A stretch of 64,000 nt of DNA, taken from Boseongicola sp. SB0665_bin_10 (lineage in GTDB: Bacteria > Pseudomonadota > Alphaproteobacteria > Rhodobacterales > Rhodobacteraceae). Below, one piece after another: positions 9,440-18,603 of this stretch (the first letter of the stretch is position 1; each line of letters begins with the position of its first letter). The notes under the pieces were generated by a model. That model saw nothing but the letters and a program-made list of their open reading frames with translations. It was not told the origin of the DNA and searched no databases. Made by a program: the position numbers and the translations under genes. The stretch lies in contig VXSG01000119.1 in the NCBI GenBank assembly GCA_009838075.1, positions 1 through 64,000 of the forward strand, written 5' to 3'.

Positions 9440-9905
9440 CGCAAAGGCGATTCACACGTCCAGGTGGTTTCGGTGGGCGTGAGTTCGGCCGCCCGTCCGG
9501 CAACGCTCACCCGGCACCTGTCGCATTCTTTGGCAAGCCAGCCCAGCACGTACGGCTCCGGACCGGCAGGCCGACGCAGCGCCGCCTCGATCCGCGCCCC
9601 GAGTCCGTCGGTGAGAAAGGCGTGACGATGCATTCTGCCGCGCCCGACTCCGGCACCCGCACGACGAGATGAAGGTGACTGGCTGGAAGGCGAGTCCGGA
9701 CGAGCCGCGCATCGGATCAATGCCGTCGGCGTCAGGCAGCACCAGGTGGAGCAGGACCGGCGCTGGCCTCTTGGCGTACACGATCCTGGTGCGCTCGCGG
9801 TGGTCACCGGTCACGATTGGCGCGTTGCCTGCCTCGACCAGAGCGTCGCGCACGAGACGCATGATCTTGGTGTCGTCGTCAACAACAAGGACGCTCTCGG
9901 CGACG
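9440..9905 (-). pseudogene. Second decayed response-regulator copy (receiver plus winged helix)
   Basis: Reading leftward, a receiver domain begins near 9900 with SVLVVDDDTKIMRLVRDAL and VEAGNAPIVTGDH, and continues to VLLHLVLPDADGID. After a frame change, CIVTPFSPTD appears near 9620. After another change, ARIEAALRRPAGPEPYVLG and RVSVAGRAAELTPTET mark the linker and start of the winged helix (about 9590-9470). The order and wording match the decayed regulator at 3150-4296, so both derive from the same family. At least two indels, a disrupted phosphoacceptor strand and loss of the C-terminal recognition helix make it non-functional. Confidence 0.65.
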
Positions 9906-10477
9906 CTGCGCCTTGCGGGATCCGGCCTGCTCCGGGCGAGGCCGTGCTTGATCCCGGCAAGCAAGGGGGACGCTTCTGCGTCCGTTTGGCTGCATGCATC
10001 ATGGGAGGGTTGATCTGCCGCTGCGGCCAGCAAGCCCCGGAGATTCCGGACGTTGGCCGCAATGCGGGAAAGAATGTGCCATGAACCGTGGATGTCGACA
10101 TGGTCTTCATCCTTGGCACGCCGCACGGAGGGATCGAGGTCCGCGGCGGATTGGTGCGGGTGGAGGGCCCGGGTGACCATTTAGATTCGAACGACGCAGG
10201 CAACCTCGGCATGAGGAGAATTCACGAGTTCCTTGCGTTGCCCGACGATGCCGAACTGCGTTCGCTGAACGGGAGTCTTCGCGGGGAAAGTGTCCCTTGC
10301 AGTCTCGGAACGACCACGCAACCGATGCCGCATCGCGACAGGGCTTCCGTCCGGGTTGCAATGAATCAAATGCGGAGTTGCGCTGAACGGCAATGGAATT
10401 GCGCCTGGCGTACGATACCTTGTGTCTGCAACGCATGACCCCGCGAGGCCGAAGTCCGGCCAGCGGCGGGGCCGGGC
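9906..10477. other. Stretch upstream of the patatin gene, no supportable gene
   Basis: About 570 bases with no recognised protein. The leftmost part may be decayed linker belonging to the leftward response-regulator remnant. The rightmost 100-200 bases should contain the promoter for the patatin/kinase pair, but I could not pick a convincing -35/-10. Confidence 0.35.
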
Positions 10478-11572
10478 ATGCGCGCGCCGTTGGAATCCGC
10501 TGTTGTGATTCCGCTTCAGTCCGTGTTGAGATGGCCCGGCCGCAAATCGAGAGAGAACGTCCCGGTGCCGACCGACCTTCCAACGTTGGATCTGATCAGG
10601 CTCCGGGCCAGGCAGGGAAGCAGGCCCGGGGCCCGCAGCGACGATTGCCGGCTGGCGCTCGTCATCGAGGGCGGCGGAATGAGGGGCGTGGTGTCGGGCG
10701 GAATGGTCGCGGCGCTGGAGCATCTGGACCTGCGCAACGCGTTCGACGTCGTCTACGGTTCGTCATCCGGAGCAATGGCCGGGGCGTATTTCGTCGCGTC
10801 GCAGGCAAGGTTCGGCACGACAATCTACTACCAGTGCCTCGGTGGGAGGCGGTTCATCCGCATGCTGAACCTGCTGTCGCGGCGTCCGGTCATGGACACG
10901 TCCTATCTCCTTGATCATGTCTGCCGTGACGTTCGACCACTTGACACCTCGGCGATACTGGACGGTGACATCCCGCTGCACGTCATCGGCTCGTCGATGC
11001 GCGACCGGGCTTCGGTGACGATCTCGGAGTTTGCCTGCGAAGACGACGTGTTCGAGGCCCTGCGATGCAGCATCACCGTTCCGGGAATCGCGGGTCCGGC
11101 GGTTCCGTTCAATGGCGACTTCCTGTTCGACTCGGCCTTGTATGAATCCATTCCGCTGAGAGCTGCCCGCGCCGGGGGGGCGACGCACGCCCTTGTCCTT
11201 TTGACGCGGACCAAGGGGACGACTCGCAGTGCGCCAGGCCCGGTGTCGTCAGCGTTGCTGCGGTTCGCCCTTCGGCATCAGCCTGCCGAGATAGTCGAGG
11301 ACTGGCTGCAGATCCACCGCAGCTACGCCAGGGAGATGGACGAGATCAGGAACGCGGAAGACGGGGACTGCCCGGGCATCCACGCGCAGAGCGTCCAGTT
11401 GGACGGCACGCTCAGGAATGTATCACAGCTGGAAACGCGGCCGGCGGTGCTCGAGCGCGCGGCTCGTGAAGGATTCAGCGCGGTATTTGCGGCTCTTGGC
11501 CTGGACGGTTTCATCGCGACGCAAGTGCTGGGTGGCTCGTTCCGCGGCGGCGCCGCGGCAGGAATTGCCTGA
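10478..11572 (+). CDS. Patatin-like phospholipase
   Basis: A 364-residue patatin-family serine lipase or acyl hydrolase. The catalytic features are visible. IEGGGMRGVVSGGM (residues about 63-76) forms the oxyanion-hole glycine loop. VYGSSSGAMAGA contains the GxSxG elbow with Ser96 as likely nucleophile. FDSALYESIPL supplies Asp218 as the second member of the Ser-Asp dyad, although the usual D-G-G/A reads D-S-A here. No signal peptide is evident, so it probably acts in the cytoplasm or at the inner face of the membrane. The C-terminal 100 residues are not recognised. The stop lies 23 bases before the kinase gene, so the two are almost certainly one transcript. The surrounding remnants and the kinase partner suggest accessory, horizontally moved DNA. 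Confidence 0.9.
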   Translation: MRAPLESAVVIPLQSVLRWPGRKSRENVPVPTDLPTLDLIRLRARQGSRPGARSDDCRLALVIEGGGMRGVVSGGMVAALEHLDLRNAFDVVYGSSSGAMAGAYFVASQARFGTTIYYQCLGGRRFIRMLNLLSRRPVMDTSYLLDHVCRDVRPLDTSAILDGDIPLHVIGSSMRDRASVTISEFACEDDVFEALRCSITVPGIAGPAVPFNGDFLFDSALYESIPLRAARAGGATHALVLLTRTKGTTRSAPGPVSSALLRFALRHQPAEIVEDWLQIHRSYAREMDEIRNAEDGDCPGIHAQSVQLDGTLRNVSQLETRPAVLERAAREGFSAVFAALGLDGFIATQVLGGSFRGGAAAGIA

Positions 11573-11595
11573 AACATCGGAACTGCGAGGGAAGG

Positions 11596-13989
11596 ATGTC
11601 CGATTCAACGAAGATCTGGACGCATGCGGGCAGGCTGCTGAAGGTCTTGGAATCGATCAATGACGGGGCGTCCGACGCGGACACGCTCTTCGGTTCGCTG
11701 AAGGAGATCATCGAGGACGACCATCCCCGCCGTAACACGACCGATGACCTCGTGGATTCCCTGATCAGGTATGACAGGGACGTCGACTCGGCGGCAGCGC
11801 GCGTGGACTCCCTCGTCGAGACATGGACCCGGCTTGACGAAACGAACCGGCCCGACGGAACCGCGCAGCAGGCCAGGGTGTTCAGGGGCGGCCTCGGCTT
11901 TCTCATCGGGTCAACCTACATGCTGGACGGCAAACGGGAACGCGCAGAGGTGTTGTTCAGGGACCCGGACACGGTCGAGTTCATTCATCGCATATATCAC
12001 GTTCCCAAGGAGAGGATGGCCAACATCCTTCCCTACAGGTTCGGCACGACATCCCTGGTTTTCCTGTGCGGGGAGGATCACCGGAGCGTCCTGAAGCTCC
12101 TGCAACTGAAGTACGTCGAAGACGAGACGCTGACTGAATCCTTCGCGGAATACAAGTCCAGGTACGGTCGGGCGAGGAGCGCTCCCACGGTCCATGAATG
12201 CGGGCCGGGCTGGATTCTCATGGAATTCATCGAAGGGGAAACGCTCAGGGAGTTTGTCGACGGCACCATTTCAACGCTGCTGAAGCAGGGTCCGGTCACG
12301 CAGAAGACGGGGTTGGGCAAGGAACACATCGACAGGATTCGAGGTGTTGCGACCGCCTTGCTGAACACGCTGGGCGCGTTGCACGAGAGCAGGCAATGGC
12401 ACCACGATCTCTCCCCGTCAAACATTCTGGTCACGGACAGGGGCGCAGGCATCCGTCTCATCGACTTTGGCATAAACACCCTGCTCTCGAGGAGTTCAGG
12501 CAGCGCACCGCAGCTTTCGGACGCGCAAGCCTACGCGAGCCCAGAGGTGATCAATGGCAGCCCGCAGGAGCAGCTTTCCGACGTCTACTCATTCGGCGTG
12601 ATCCTGCTGGAATGCATTGCCGGAAAGAAAGTGAGGATGGACGACCTGCAGTGGCATCTGGACGACGCCTGGATGAGGGTTCCGGAACTGGCGATGGTGA
12701 TCGACGACTGCCTGACCCTGGATCCCGAACACAGGGCACTGGAATACAGGTCCGAAAGCGGGGGCGTCGCGGATGGGACCGGGGGCGGGGCCGGCGACAT
12801 CTTCGGCAACATCCGGTCACGCATCGTCGCGGTCCTGGCGAACGTTGAGGCTCGGGTCAAGCGCTCCCAGATCATGGAGATCTTTGCCGCCACGGTGGAG
12901 TCCGCCATCTACATGCGAGAGACCATAAAGAGCGTCGCGGACGGGCCGGACAACGGGTACGTCTGGGCGAGGGATCACAAGGCGCTCGACAACTGGAAAA
13001 GGCTGTGCATTTGCGCATTCTGCATTTGCGCGCTGATAGTTCCAACTGCGATCGTCTTCAATGATCTCGACAACTGGAACATGGTCCGGCAACTCCGCAG
13101 CCTGCTTGGGATCCACGACTTCACGTTGATCGAATCCCTTCCCGGCAGGCTGGTGTGCTTCTCCTTCGCCCTGACAGCCACGATATACTACGTGAACATC
13201 TTCCAGTCGCTTGAAATATACGTTGACGATGGAGACGACCCGTCGAACAGGAGGAAGTTCGGGTCGGCGAAGTTCTGGCTGAGGCTGAACTCGTTCTGCT
13301 TCGCCGTGCCGATCCTGTGGGCCTACATCCTGGATCCCAGGCAGTGGCCCTTCTGCGCCGCGCTCGGCCTGTTCTTTGTCGGCATGAACAACCTGCGCAC
13401 AAGGCAGGCCGCGACGCTTGCGCGCCAATCGCTCGATGCCTCGTTTCGCGTCAGCGTGTCACGGTTCGTGGATGCGAACTTCGAGATCTTCTCGGGTTGG
13501 GACAAGCTGGTCTTCAGCTATGCCGCCGGCCTCTGCGGCATCGGCATCTTTCTCGGCTACCAGCGGGCGGTGCTGGGCGACCAGACCTATCCTTTCGAGC
13601 TTGCGTTCGCGATCGTGGCTATCTTGCTCAATTACGTGAAGATGCAGAGGGAGAACTGCACCAAGCTGGCACCAGGCATCAAGACAATGCTGATGTACAT
13701 ATTCACGTCGCACAGGAGACTTGCCGTCTCGGAGAAGGCGAGACCCGACGTTCTCATGAAGGATCTCCGGTCGCTGACTCAAGTGATCGGATCGAAGCGG
13801 CAGCGGCCGGACGCGGACGGCGTGCTGATCGCCCTTTGCAAGAGAAACGACCTGGGCACGTACATCAAGGCCCTGGAGAATTCGGGCGTGACCGTGACTC
13901 GCTTGAGCGCGGATGAATCTGACGACAAGGCGCCGGGGAAACCGATTTCCGCAGTGACGGTCCTGCTGTCCCCGTCCGATGAGAAGTGA
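11596..13989 (+). CDS. Ser/Thr protein kinase fused to a multi-pass membrane module
   Basis: A 797-residue protein. Residues 1-145 form a helical N-terminal part without a known domain. A Hanks-type kinase domain follows at about 145-385: VLKLL with the catalytic Lys near 167, HHDLSPSN (catalytic Asp about 271), IDFG (metal-binding Asp about 290), an SPE motif near 317, and DVYSFGVILLE. The ATP-binding glycine loop is weak. Residues 465-685 contain about six hydrophobic segments (near 470-490, 519-536, 562-578, 585-600, 637-655 and 664-681). The last 110 residues look cytoplasmic and end in an alpha/beta-like segment (DGVLIALCKRNDLGTYIKAL). The start ATG at 11596 sits 23 bases after the patatin stop, with GGAAGG nearby. 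The kinase looks catalytically competent. The substrate is unknown; the adjacent lipase is the obvious candidate, by inference. Confidence 0.88.
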   Translation: MSDSTKIWTHAGRLLKVLESINDGASDADTLFGSLKEIIEDDHPRRNTTDDLVDSLIRYDRDVDSAAARVDSLVETWTRLDETNRPDGTAQQARVFRGGLGFLIGSTYMLDGKRERAEVLFRDPDTVEFIHRIYHVPKERMANILPYRFGTTSLVFLCGEDHRSVLKLLQLKYVEDETLTESFAEYKSRYGRARSAPTVHECGPGWILMEFIEGETLREFVDGTISTLLKQGPVTQKTGLGKEHIDRIRGVATALLNTLGALHESRQWHHDLSPSNILVTDRGAGIRLIDFGINTLLSRSSGSAPQLSDAQAYASPEVINGSPQEQLSDVYSFGVILLECIAGKKVRMDDLQWHLDDAWMRVPELAMVIDDCLTLDPEHRALEYRSESGGVADGTGGGAGDIFGNIRSRIVAVLANVEARVKRSQIMEIFAATVESAIYMRETIKSVADGPDNGYVWARDHKALDNWKRLCICAFCICALIVPTAIVFNDLDNWNMVRQLRSLLGIHDFTLIESLPGRLVCFSFALTATIYYVNIFQSLEIYVDDGDDPSNRRKFGSAKFWLRLNSFCFAVPILWAYILDPRQWPFCAALGLFFVGMNNLRTRQAATLARQSLDASFRVSVSRFVDANFEIFSGWDKLVFSYAAGLCGIGIFLGYQRAVLGDQTYPFELAFAIVAILLNYVKMQRENCTKLAPGIKTMLMYIFTSHRRLAVSEKARPDVLMKDLRSLTQVIGSKRQRPDADGVLIALCKRNDLGTYIKALENSGVTVTRLSADESDDKAPGKPISAVTVLLSPSDEK

Positions 13990-14709
13990 GGCAGGGGGGC
14001 GCGTACCGGCGCGCTGCCGCGCGAGCTCGTGTTCGACAGCCGGTTGACCACCTACGCCAACCTCGACCGGCTCGGCGCCCTCGGCATCGCCTTCATCACC
14101 CTCCGGCGGCGGACCCCGAAGCTGGTTGCCGAGCTCCTCGCCGCCCCCGCCGAGGAGTGGCGCCGGATCACGCTGACAAACGTCGGTCGCATATACCGGA
14201 AGCCCCGCATCCTGGACCGGCGCGTCACTCTGAAGCCCTGTGCCGGCGAGCTCCGGCAGATCACGGTCACCGACCTCGGCCACGAAAGGCCCGCGCTGCT
14301 CATCACCAACCAGACGGAAGTCCCGGCCCGCGAGCTCGTCGACCGCTACGCGCACCGCATGGTCATCGAGAACACCATCGCCGACGCCATCGACTTCTTC
14401 CACATGGACGCGCTCTCGGCAGCCGTGCCGCTCAAGGTCCACCTCGACCTCCAGGTCACCCTGATGGCCAGCGCCCTCTACCGCACCCTCGCAAGGCGGC
14501 TCGGAAACGGCATGGAGAACGCCCACGCCAGGACCCTGTTCCGGAAGGTCGTCAACACGAGCGCGACCATCGACATGAAGCCCGAGGAAATCGTCGTCTC
14601 GCTCGGAAGGCGCGCCAACAACCCGCTCCTGATCGCCGCAGGCTTCGCCGAACAGCGCCAGCCCATCCCATGGCTCGGTGACCGGCGCCTGCGGATCCGC
14701 TTCTTCTGA
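13990..14709 (+). pseudogene. DDE-type transposase, C-terminal fragment
   Basis: The readable match starts almost directly after the kinase stop with LPRELVFDSRLTTYANLDRL and runs to the stop at 14709. It resembles the C-terminal half of a DDE insertion-sequence transposase: FDSRLTTYANL around one catalytic Asp, LLITNQ, and later ELVDRYAHRMVIENTIADAI, whose Glu fits the last catalytic residue. The N-terminal half is missing, so this is a truncated remnant. The first in-frame ATG/GTG is at about 14029, but that is not a natural start. I cannot assign the IS family with confidence. Its abutment to the kinase gene suggests that an insertion or deletion event trimmed this edge of the island. Confidence 0.75.
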
Positions 14710-14870
14710 AGGCGGACCTCAACATCGTATTGTGGCGGTGGGCAGGCGCAGACCGTGAGCTCGAAGTCGTGGACGACGAAGACCGATTGGGGCGGAAGTG
14801 AATTCGGCGCGACAGGGAGTCCGCTCCATGCATATGAGGGTCGGTCAACTTGACAGCTGTTGTCGGTCTC

Positions 14871-16262
14871 TCAGTACCGGTAGTGCTCAGGCTTGAACGG
14901 GCCGTCCTGACTTACGCCGATATAGCTTGCCTGTTCACTGTCAAGCATCGTGAGCCTTGCGCCAATCCGGTCCAGGTGAAGTCTCGCGACCTTTTCGTCG
15001 AGGTGCTTGGGCAGAATGCAGACCTCGTTGCCATAGCTGCTGCCCTTCGTGAACAGCTCGATCTGCGCCAGGACCTGGTTGGTGAAACTCGCCGACATGA
15101 CGAAGCTGGGATGTCCGGTGGCGTTGCCAAGATTCAGGAGTCGGCCCTCGGAAAGCAGGATGATCCGGTTGCCAGAGGGCATTTCGATCATGTCAACCTG
15201 TTCCTTGATGTTGGTCCACTTGTGGTTCCGCAGGCTGGCAACCTGGATCTCGTTGTCGAAATGGCCAATGTTGCCGACGATGGCCATGTCCTTCATCTCG
15301 CGCATGTGCTCGATGCGAATGACGTCCTTGTTGCCGGTCGTCGTGACGAAGATGTCCGCGTCGAGGTTCTCGTCCAGGAGAACAACCTCGAACCCGTCCA
15401 TCGCCGCCTGCAGCGCGCAGATCGGATCGACTTCGGTCACCTTGACCCTCGCGCCCGCACCGCGAAGCGATGCCGCGGATCCCTTCCCGACGTCGCCATA
15501 GCCGCAAACCACGGCAACCTTTCCGGCCATCATCGTGTCCGTCGCGCGCCGGATGCCGTCAACGAGACTTTCCCGGCAACCGTACTTGTTGTCGAACTTG
15601 GACTTGGTCACGCTGTCGTTGACGTTGATCGCGGGAAACGGCAGCCGGCCCTCCTCCACCATCTTGTACAGGCGGTTTACGCCCGTCGTGGTCTCCTCCG
15701 TGACTCCCTGTATCATGTCGCGCTGGATCAGGAACCAGCCCGGGCTCTCCGTCATGCGTTTCCTGATTTGGGCGTAGAGGACTTCTTCCTCTTCGCTGGT
15801 GGGGACAGCGATGAGGTCGCTGTCGCCCTCCTCGACGCGTGCACCGGTGAGGATGTACAGCGTCGCGTCTCCGCCATCATCCAATATCATGTTCGCCCCG
15901 CCTTCCGGAAACTGAAAGATCTGGTCGGTGTAGGACCAGTACTCTTCGAGCGTTTCGCCCTTCACGGCGAATACCGGGGTGCCTCCGGCGGCGATCACGG
16001 CCGCCGCGTGATCCTGCGTCGAGAATATGTTGCACGACGCCCAGCGAACGTCGGCCCCAAGCGCCTTGAGCGTTTCGATCAGGACCGCCGTCTGGACCGT
16101 CATGTGCAGGGAGCCGGCGATTCTTGCGCCCGAGAGGGGTTTCCGCTTCCCGTATTCCTCCCGCAGCGCCATCAGGCCAGGCATTTCCGTCTCGGCGATG
16201 TCGAGTTCCTTGCGCCCGAAACCGGCCAGCGAAATGTCCTTCACGACGTAATCCTTGGGCAT
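14871..16262 (-). CDS. ahcY: Adenosylhomocysteinase
   Basis: Hydrolyses S-adenosylhomocysteine to adenosine and homocysteine, removing the product that inhibits methyltransferases. The sequence begins [20 protein letters not shown], the usual family N-terminus. [15 protein letters not shown] supplies substrate contacts, and [19 protein letters not shown] is the NAD-binding Rossmann loop. [11 protein letters not shown] at the C-terminus completes a neighbouring subunit's NAD site. I chose the ATG at 16262 because family proteins start there and GGAGAG lies just upstream. An ATG at 16298 would add 12 residues with no ribosome binding site. The enzyme is long (about 463 aa), as in other proteobacteria with the extra insertion. 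It is divergent from the HD phosphohydrolase gene. Confidence 0.97.
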   Translation of the reverse strand: MPKDYVVKDISLAGFGRKELDIAETEMPGLMALREEYGKRKPLSGARIAGSLHMTVQTAVLIETLKALGADVRWASCNIFSTQDHAAAVIAAGGTPVFAVKGETLEEYWSYTDQIFQFPEGGANMILDDGGDATLYILTGARVEEGDSDLIAVPTSEEEEVLYAQIRKRMTESPGWFLIQRDMIQGVTEETTTGVNRLYKMVEEGRLPFPAINVNDSVTKSKFDNKYGCRESLVDGIRRATDTMMAGKVAVVCGYGDVGKGSAASLRGAGARVKVTEVDPICALQAAMDGFEVVLLDENLDADIFVTTTGNKDVIRIEHMREMKDMAIVGNIGHFDNEIQVASLRNHKWTNIKEQVDMIEMPSGNRIILLSEGRLLNLGNATGHPSFVMSASFTNQVLAQIELFTKGSSYGNEVCILPKHLDEKVARLHLDRIGARLTMLDSEQASYIGVSQDGPFKPEHYRY

Positions 16263-16587
16263 GCTCTCCAGCTCCACTCGACCGCGTTTCGCGGTCATTT
16301 AGCATCGGCAATTTCCCCCGACAACCAAGGTCGGCGGGGAACGGGGGGCGGCCCGCCGCCGCGACGTCACGTTCTTCGAACGGTCTTGCGTGAACGCCGG
16401 CCACGGGGAGCGGATTCAAACTGCCCGTGTCGGCTGCGGGCGCGGAGCCTGCGGGCGAACATGAGGCCAATCCAGGGCAGTTTTTCCGAGACGGGCCGAA
16501 AGTGCCGCAATTGGCCCTGAACCGGGATTGGCGCCAAATCCAAATGCTCTTGACCGTGCCGCCGACATTGGTGCACGACTGCACCTC
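16263..16587. other. Divergent intergenic region between ahcY and the HD-hydrolase gene
   Basis: About 325 bases that should hold the promoters for ahcY (leftward) and the HD-domain gene (rightward). I looked for an SAH- or SAM-type riboswitch upstream of ahcY but saw no structure I would call. If the HD gene starts at the TTG at 16528, the gap is 265 bases. Confidence 0.4.
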
Positions 16588-17193
16588 ATGGCCCCCAGGA
16601 AAGCGGAACCGCGTGCGTGGCAGCGAATGCTGTCAGGACGAAGACTGGATCTTCTGGATCCCACGCCTGTCGACATCGAGATCGAGGACATCGCGCACGG
16701 GCTGGCCTTCGTTGCCCGCTGGAACGGCCAGACCAAAGGGGAGTATCCCTATTCCGTCGCCGAACACTCGTTGCTGGTGGAGACCCTCTTTGCGCGCCTG
16801 ATGCCGAAGGCTCCCGCAAAATGGCGGCTTGCGGCGCTCCTGCATGACGCACCGGAATACGTCATCGGTGACATGATCGCGCCCGTCAAGTCCTCGGTCG
16901 GCCCCGGATACACCGCGCTGGATGATCGCCTCACGGCCGCGATCCATCTCCGCTTCGGCCTGCCGGCCACGGTGCCACGGACAGTCAAGTCCAGGATCAA
17001 GAGGGCGGACAGGATGTCTGCCTGGTTCGAGGCGACGCAGATTGCAGGCTTCGCCGAATTCGAGGCAAACAGGTTCTTCGGTCGTCCTGACATGTCCTTG
17101 GTGAAGGGCCTTTCGATCCTGCTCAGGCCACCCATCGAGTCACGTCTGGCATTTGTGGAGCGGCACAACACTCTGCTGGCCGAAATGGGGTAG
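16588..17193 (+). CDS. HD-domain phosphohydrolase (YfbR-like)
   Basis: A 201-residue metal-dependent phosphohydrolase of the HD superfamily, related to YfbR-type 5'-nucleotidases. The metal ligands are visible: PYSVAEHSLLV gives the first His, and LLHDAPEYVIGDMIAPVK gives the His-Asp pair with the following acidic residues. A later RADRMSAWFEA supplies the last Asp. It is probably a cytoplasmic nucleotide phosphatase; the substrate is not certain. I take the ATG at 16588 because the conserved part starts soon after (RAWQRMLSGRRLDLLDP). A TTG at 16528 would extend it by 20 residues, and neither start has a strong ribosome binding site. It runs convergently toward regA, with stops 1 base apart. 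Confidence 0.88.
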   Translation: MAPRKAEPRAWQRMLSGRRLDLLDPTPVDIEIEDIAHGLAFVARWNGQTKGEYPYSVAEHSLLVETLFARLMPKAPAKWRLAALLHDAPEYVIGDMIAPVKSSVGPGYTALDDRLTAAIHLRFGLPATVPRTVKSRIKRADRMSAWFEATQIAGFAEFEANRFFGRPDMSLVKGLSILLRPPIESRLAFVERHNTLLAEMG

Positions 17194-17194
17194 T

Positions 17195-17737
17195 TCAGCG
17201 CGGCGACCGCTTGGCCAGGATGCGCTGAAGCGTTCGCCGATGCATGTTCAGGCGCCGCGCCGTCTCGCTGACATTCCGGCCGCACAGCTCGTAGACCCGC
17301 TGGATATGTTCCCAGCGAACCCGGTCGGCGCTCATCGGATCTGTCGGCGGTGGGGGCATTTCGCCCTCCGGCGCCAGCAGCGCGGCCGTAACGTCATTGG
17401 CATCCGCCGGTTTCGAAAGGTAGTCCGTCGCTCCAATCTTGACCGCTGCCACTGCGGTCGCAATCGCTCCGTAGCCGGTCAGGACGACGATGCGGCTGTC
17501 ATTCCTGCGTTCGCGAATGCACTCGACCACGTCAAGGCCGTTTCCGTCTTCAAGCCGCAAGTCGACAACCGCGTATGCCGGAGGCCGCGCGGCCGCGGCC
17601 GCCCTGCCGGCAGCGACCGAGTTGGCTGTTTCGACGTCAAAGCCCCGCTTTTCCATTGCCCGAGCCAAGCGTCTCAGGAACGGCTCGTCGTCGTCCACGA
17701 TCAGGAGCGATGGGTCTGGTCCAATCTCTTCCGGCAT
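17195..17737 (-). CDS. regA: Redox response regulator RegA/PrrA/ActR
   Basis: A 180-residue response regulator of the global redox system RegB/RegA (PrrBA, ActSR). The receiver domain has the acidic pocket LLIVDDDEPFL, phosphoacceptor Asp59 in VVDLRLEDGNGLDV, the LTGYGAI Thr region and the conserved Lys in YLSKPAD. A proline-rich linker (EGEMPPPPTDP) leads to a Fis-type helix-turn-helix at the C-terminus (NVSETARRLNMHRRTLQRIL), nearly invariant in this family. I chose the ATG at 17737 because the length then matches family members. An ATG at 17830 would overlap senC and add 31 unrelated residues. It lies downstream of senC in the same direction, with regB divergent, as in Rhodobacter. Confidence 0.95.
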   Translation of the reverse strand: MPEEIGPDPSLLIVDDDEPFLRRLARAMEKRGFDVETANSVAAGRAAAAARPPAYAVVDLRLEDGNGLDVVECIRERRNDSRIVVLTGYGAIATAVAAVKIGATDYLSKPADANDVTAALLAPEGEMPPPPTDPMSADRVRWEHIQRVYELCGRNVSETARRLNMHRRTLQRILAKRSPR

Positions 17738-17795
17738 CTCTTCAACCGGTTCGGTTCCGGCAAGGCTATTCGCTGGCCCGCCCGTCGTCAAATCC

Positions 17796-18395
17796 TCAGG
17801 ACTCGACAAGGCATGCCACGGTCTCTGCAATTCCCTCCGCCGTATCCTCGCGGCGAAAATACGCCCCGAACTCGTTGCCGGGGAACATCAGGTAGGTGAA
17901 GGTGGAGTGGTCAACGAGATAGAATTCGCCGCTTCCCTCGCCCTTTGCAAAATATGCGCGATACGCCCTGGCAGCGGCCTTGACCTGCTCCGCGCTGCCC
18001 GTGAGCGCGACCATCTCCGGAAACATGTCGTCGGCATATTGGCCCAGCACTTCAGGGGTGTCCCGCTCAGGGTCAACGGAAATGAACACGAGGGCGATGT
18101 CGTGCCCCTGCTCCGCCAGAAGATCTGCGGCAAGTGCGTTGCGCGCCATGTCGAACGGACAGACATCGGGACAAAAAGTGTAGCCGAAATAGACCAGCGC
18201 CGGGTGGTTCAACACGTCAACGTCCGTCACCAGATCGCCCTCCCTGTCGACAAGTTCAAAGGGGCCTCCGATCGTTGCGCCGACCGCAGAAGAGACGTCA
18301 CATTCGGGTCTTTCGCCCAAGAGCGTGTAGAGTGCGGTTCCACTCACCAGGACCAGCAGGCCGAGACCTGCGAGCAAGATTGCGGCTCTGTTCAT
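17796..18395 (-). CDS. senC: SCO1/SenC/PrrC copper chaperone
   Basis: A 199-residue SCO1-family thioredoxin-fold protein anchored by an N-terminal helix (AAILLAGLGLLVLVSGTALY) with the domain in the periplasm. The copper-binding CxxxC is in YTFCPDVCPFD, and the distal His ligand is in LVDHSTFTYL. It delivers copper to the CuA site of cytochrome oxidase and, in Rhodobacter, influences RegB/PrrB signalling. It sits between regB (divergent) and regA (58 bases downstream, same strand). That arrangement strongly supports all three calls. Confidence 0.95.
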   Translation of the reverse strand: MNRAAILLAGLGLLVLVSGTALYTLLGERPECDVSSAVGATIGGPFELVDREGDLVTDVDVLNHPALVYFGYTFCPDVCPFDMARNALAADLLAEQGHDIALVFISVDPERDTPEVLGQYADDMFPEMVALTGSAEQVKAAARAYRAYFAKGEGSGEFYLVDHSTFTYLMFPGNEFGAYFRREDTAEGIAETVACLVES

Positions 18396-18603
18396 GCGAC
18401 CATCCGTTCCGGCGAGCTAGGTCAACGAGCTGGCGGCATGAAGGCCCTGCGGCCCGCACAAGAACGTCAATGGCGCGGGCCACGGAACGTCAATGCGAAA
18501 TTCGGTCAGCACCAGAACACAAGTCCCCGATTTTGCACCAGCCAGGTCATTGATCACCGACGGCGCCTAAGAATACAATTCAATCCGACGTGAAAGGAAG
18601 ATC
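18396..18603. promoter_or_regulatory. Divergent senC-regA / regB control region
   Basis: A 208-base gap between divergent genes, so promoters for both directions should lie here. In Rhodobacter the equivalent region is bound by RegA itself. I did not find a site that I could call with confidence by eye. Confidence 0.4.

Noticed and set aside
14850-16520. A 556-residue rightward open frame
   Set aside because: It is the antisense of ahcY, whose NAD and substrate motifs are intact. No family resemblance.
16263-16587. SAM/SAH-type riboswitch upstream of ahcY
   Set aside because: No pseudoknot-forming repeats or conserved blocks could be recognised by eye. A covariance search would be needed to exclude one.
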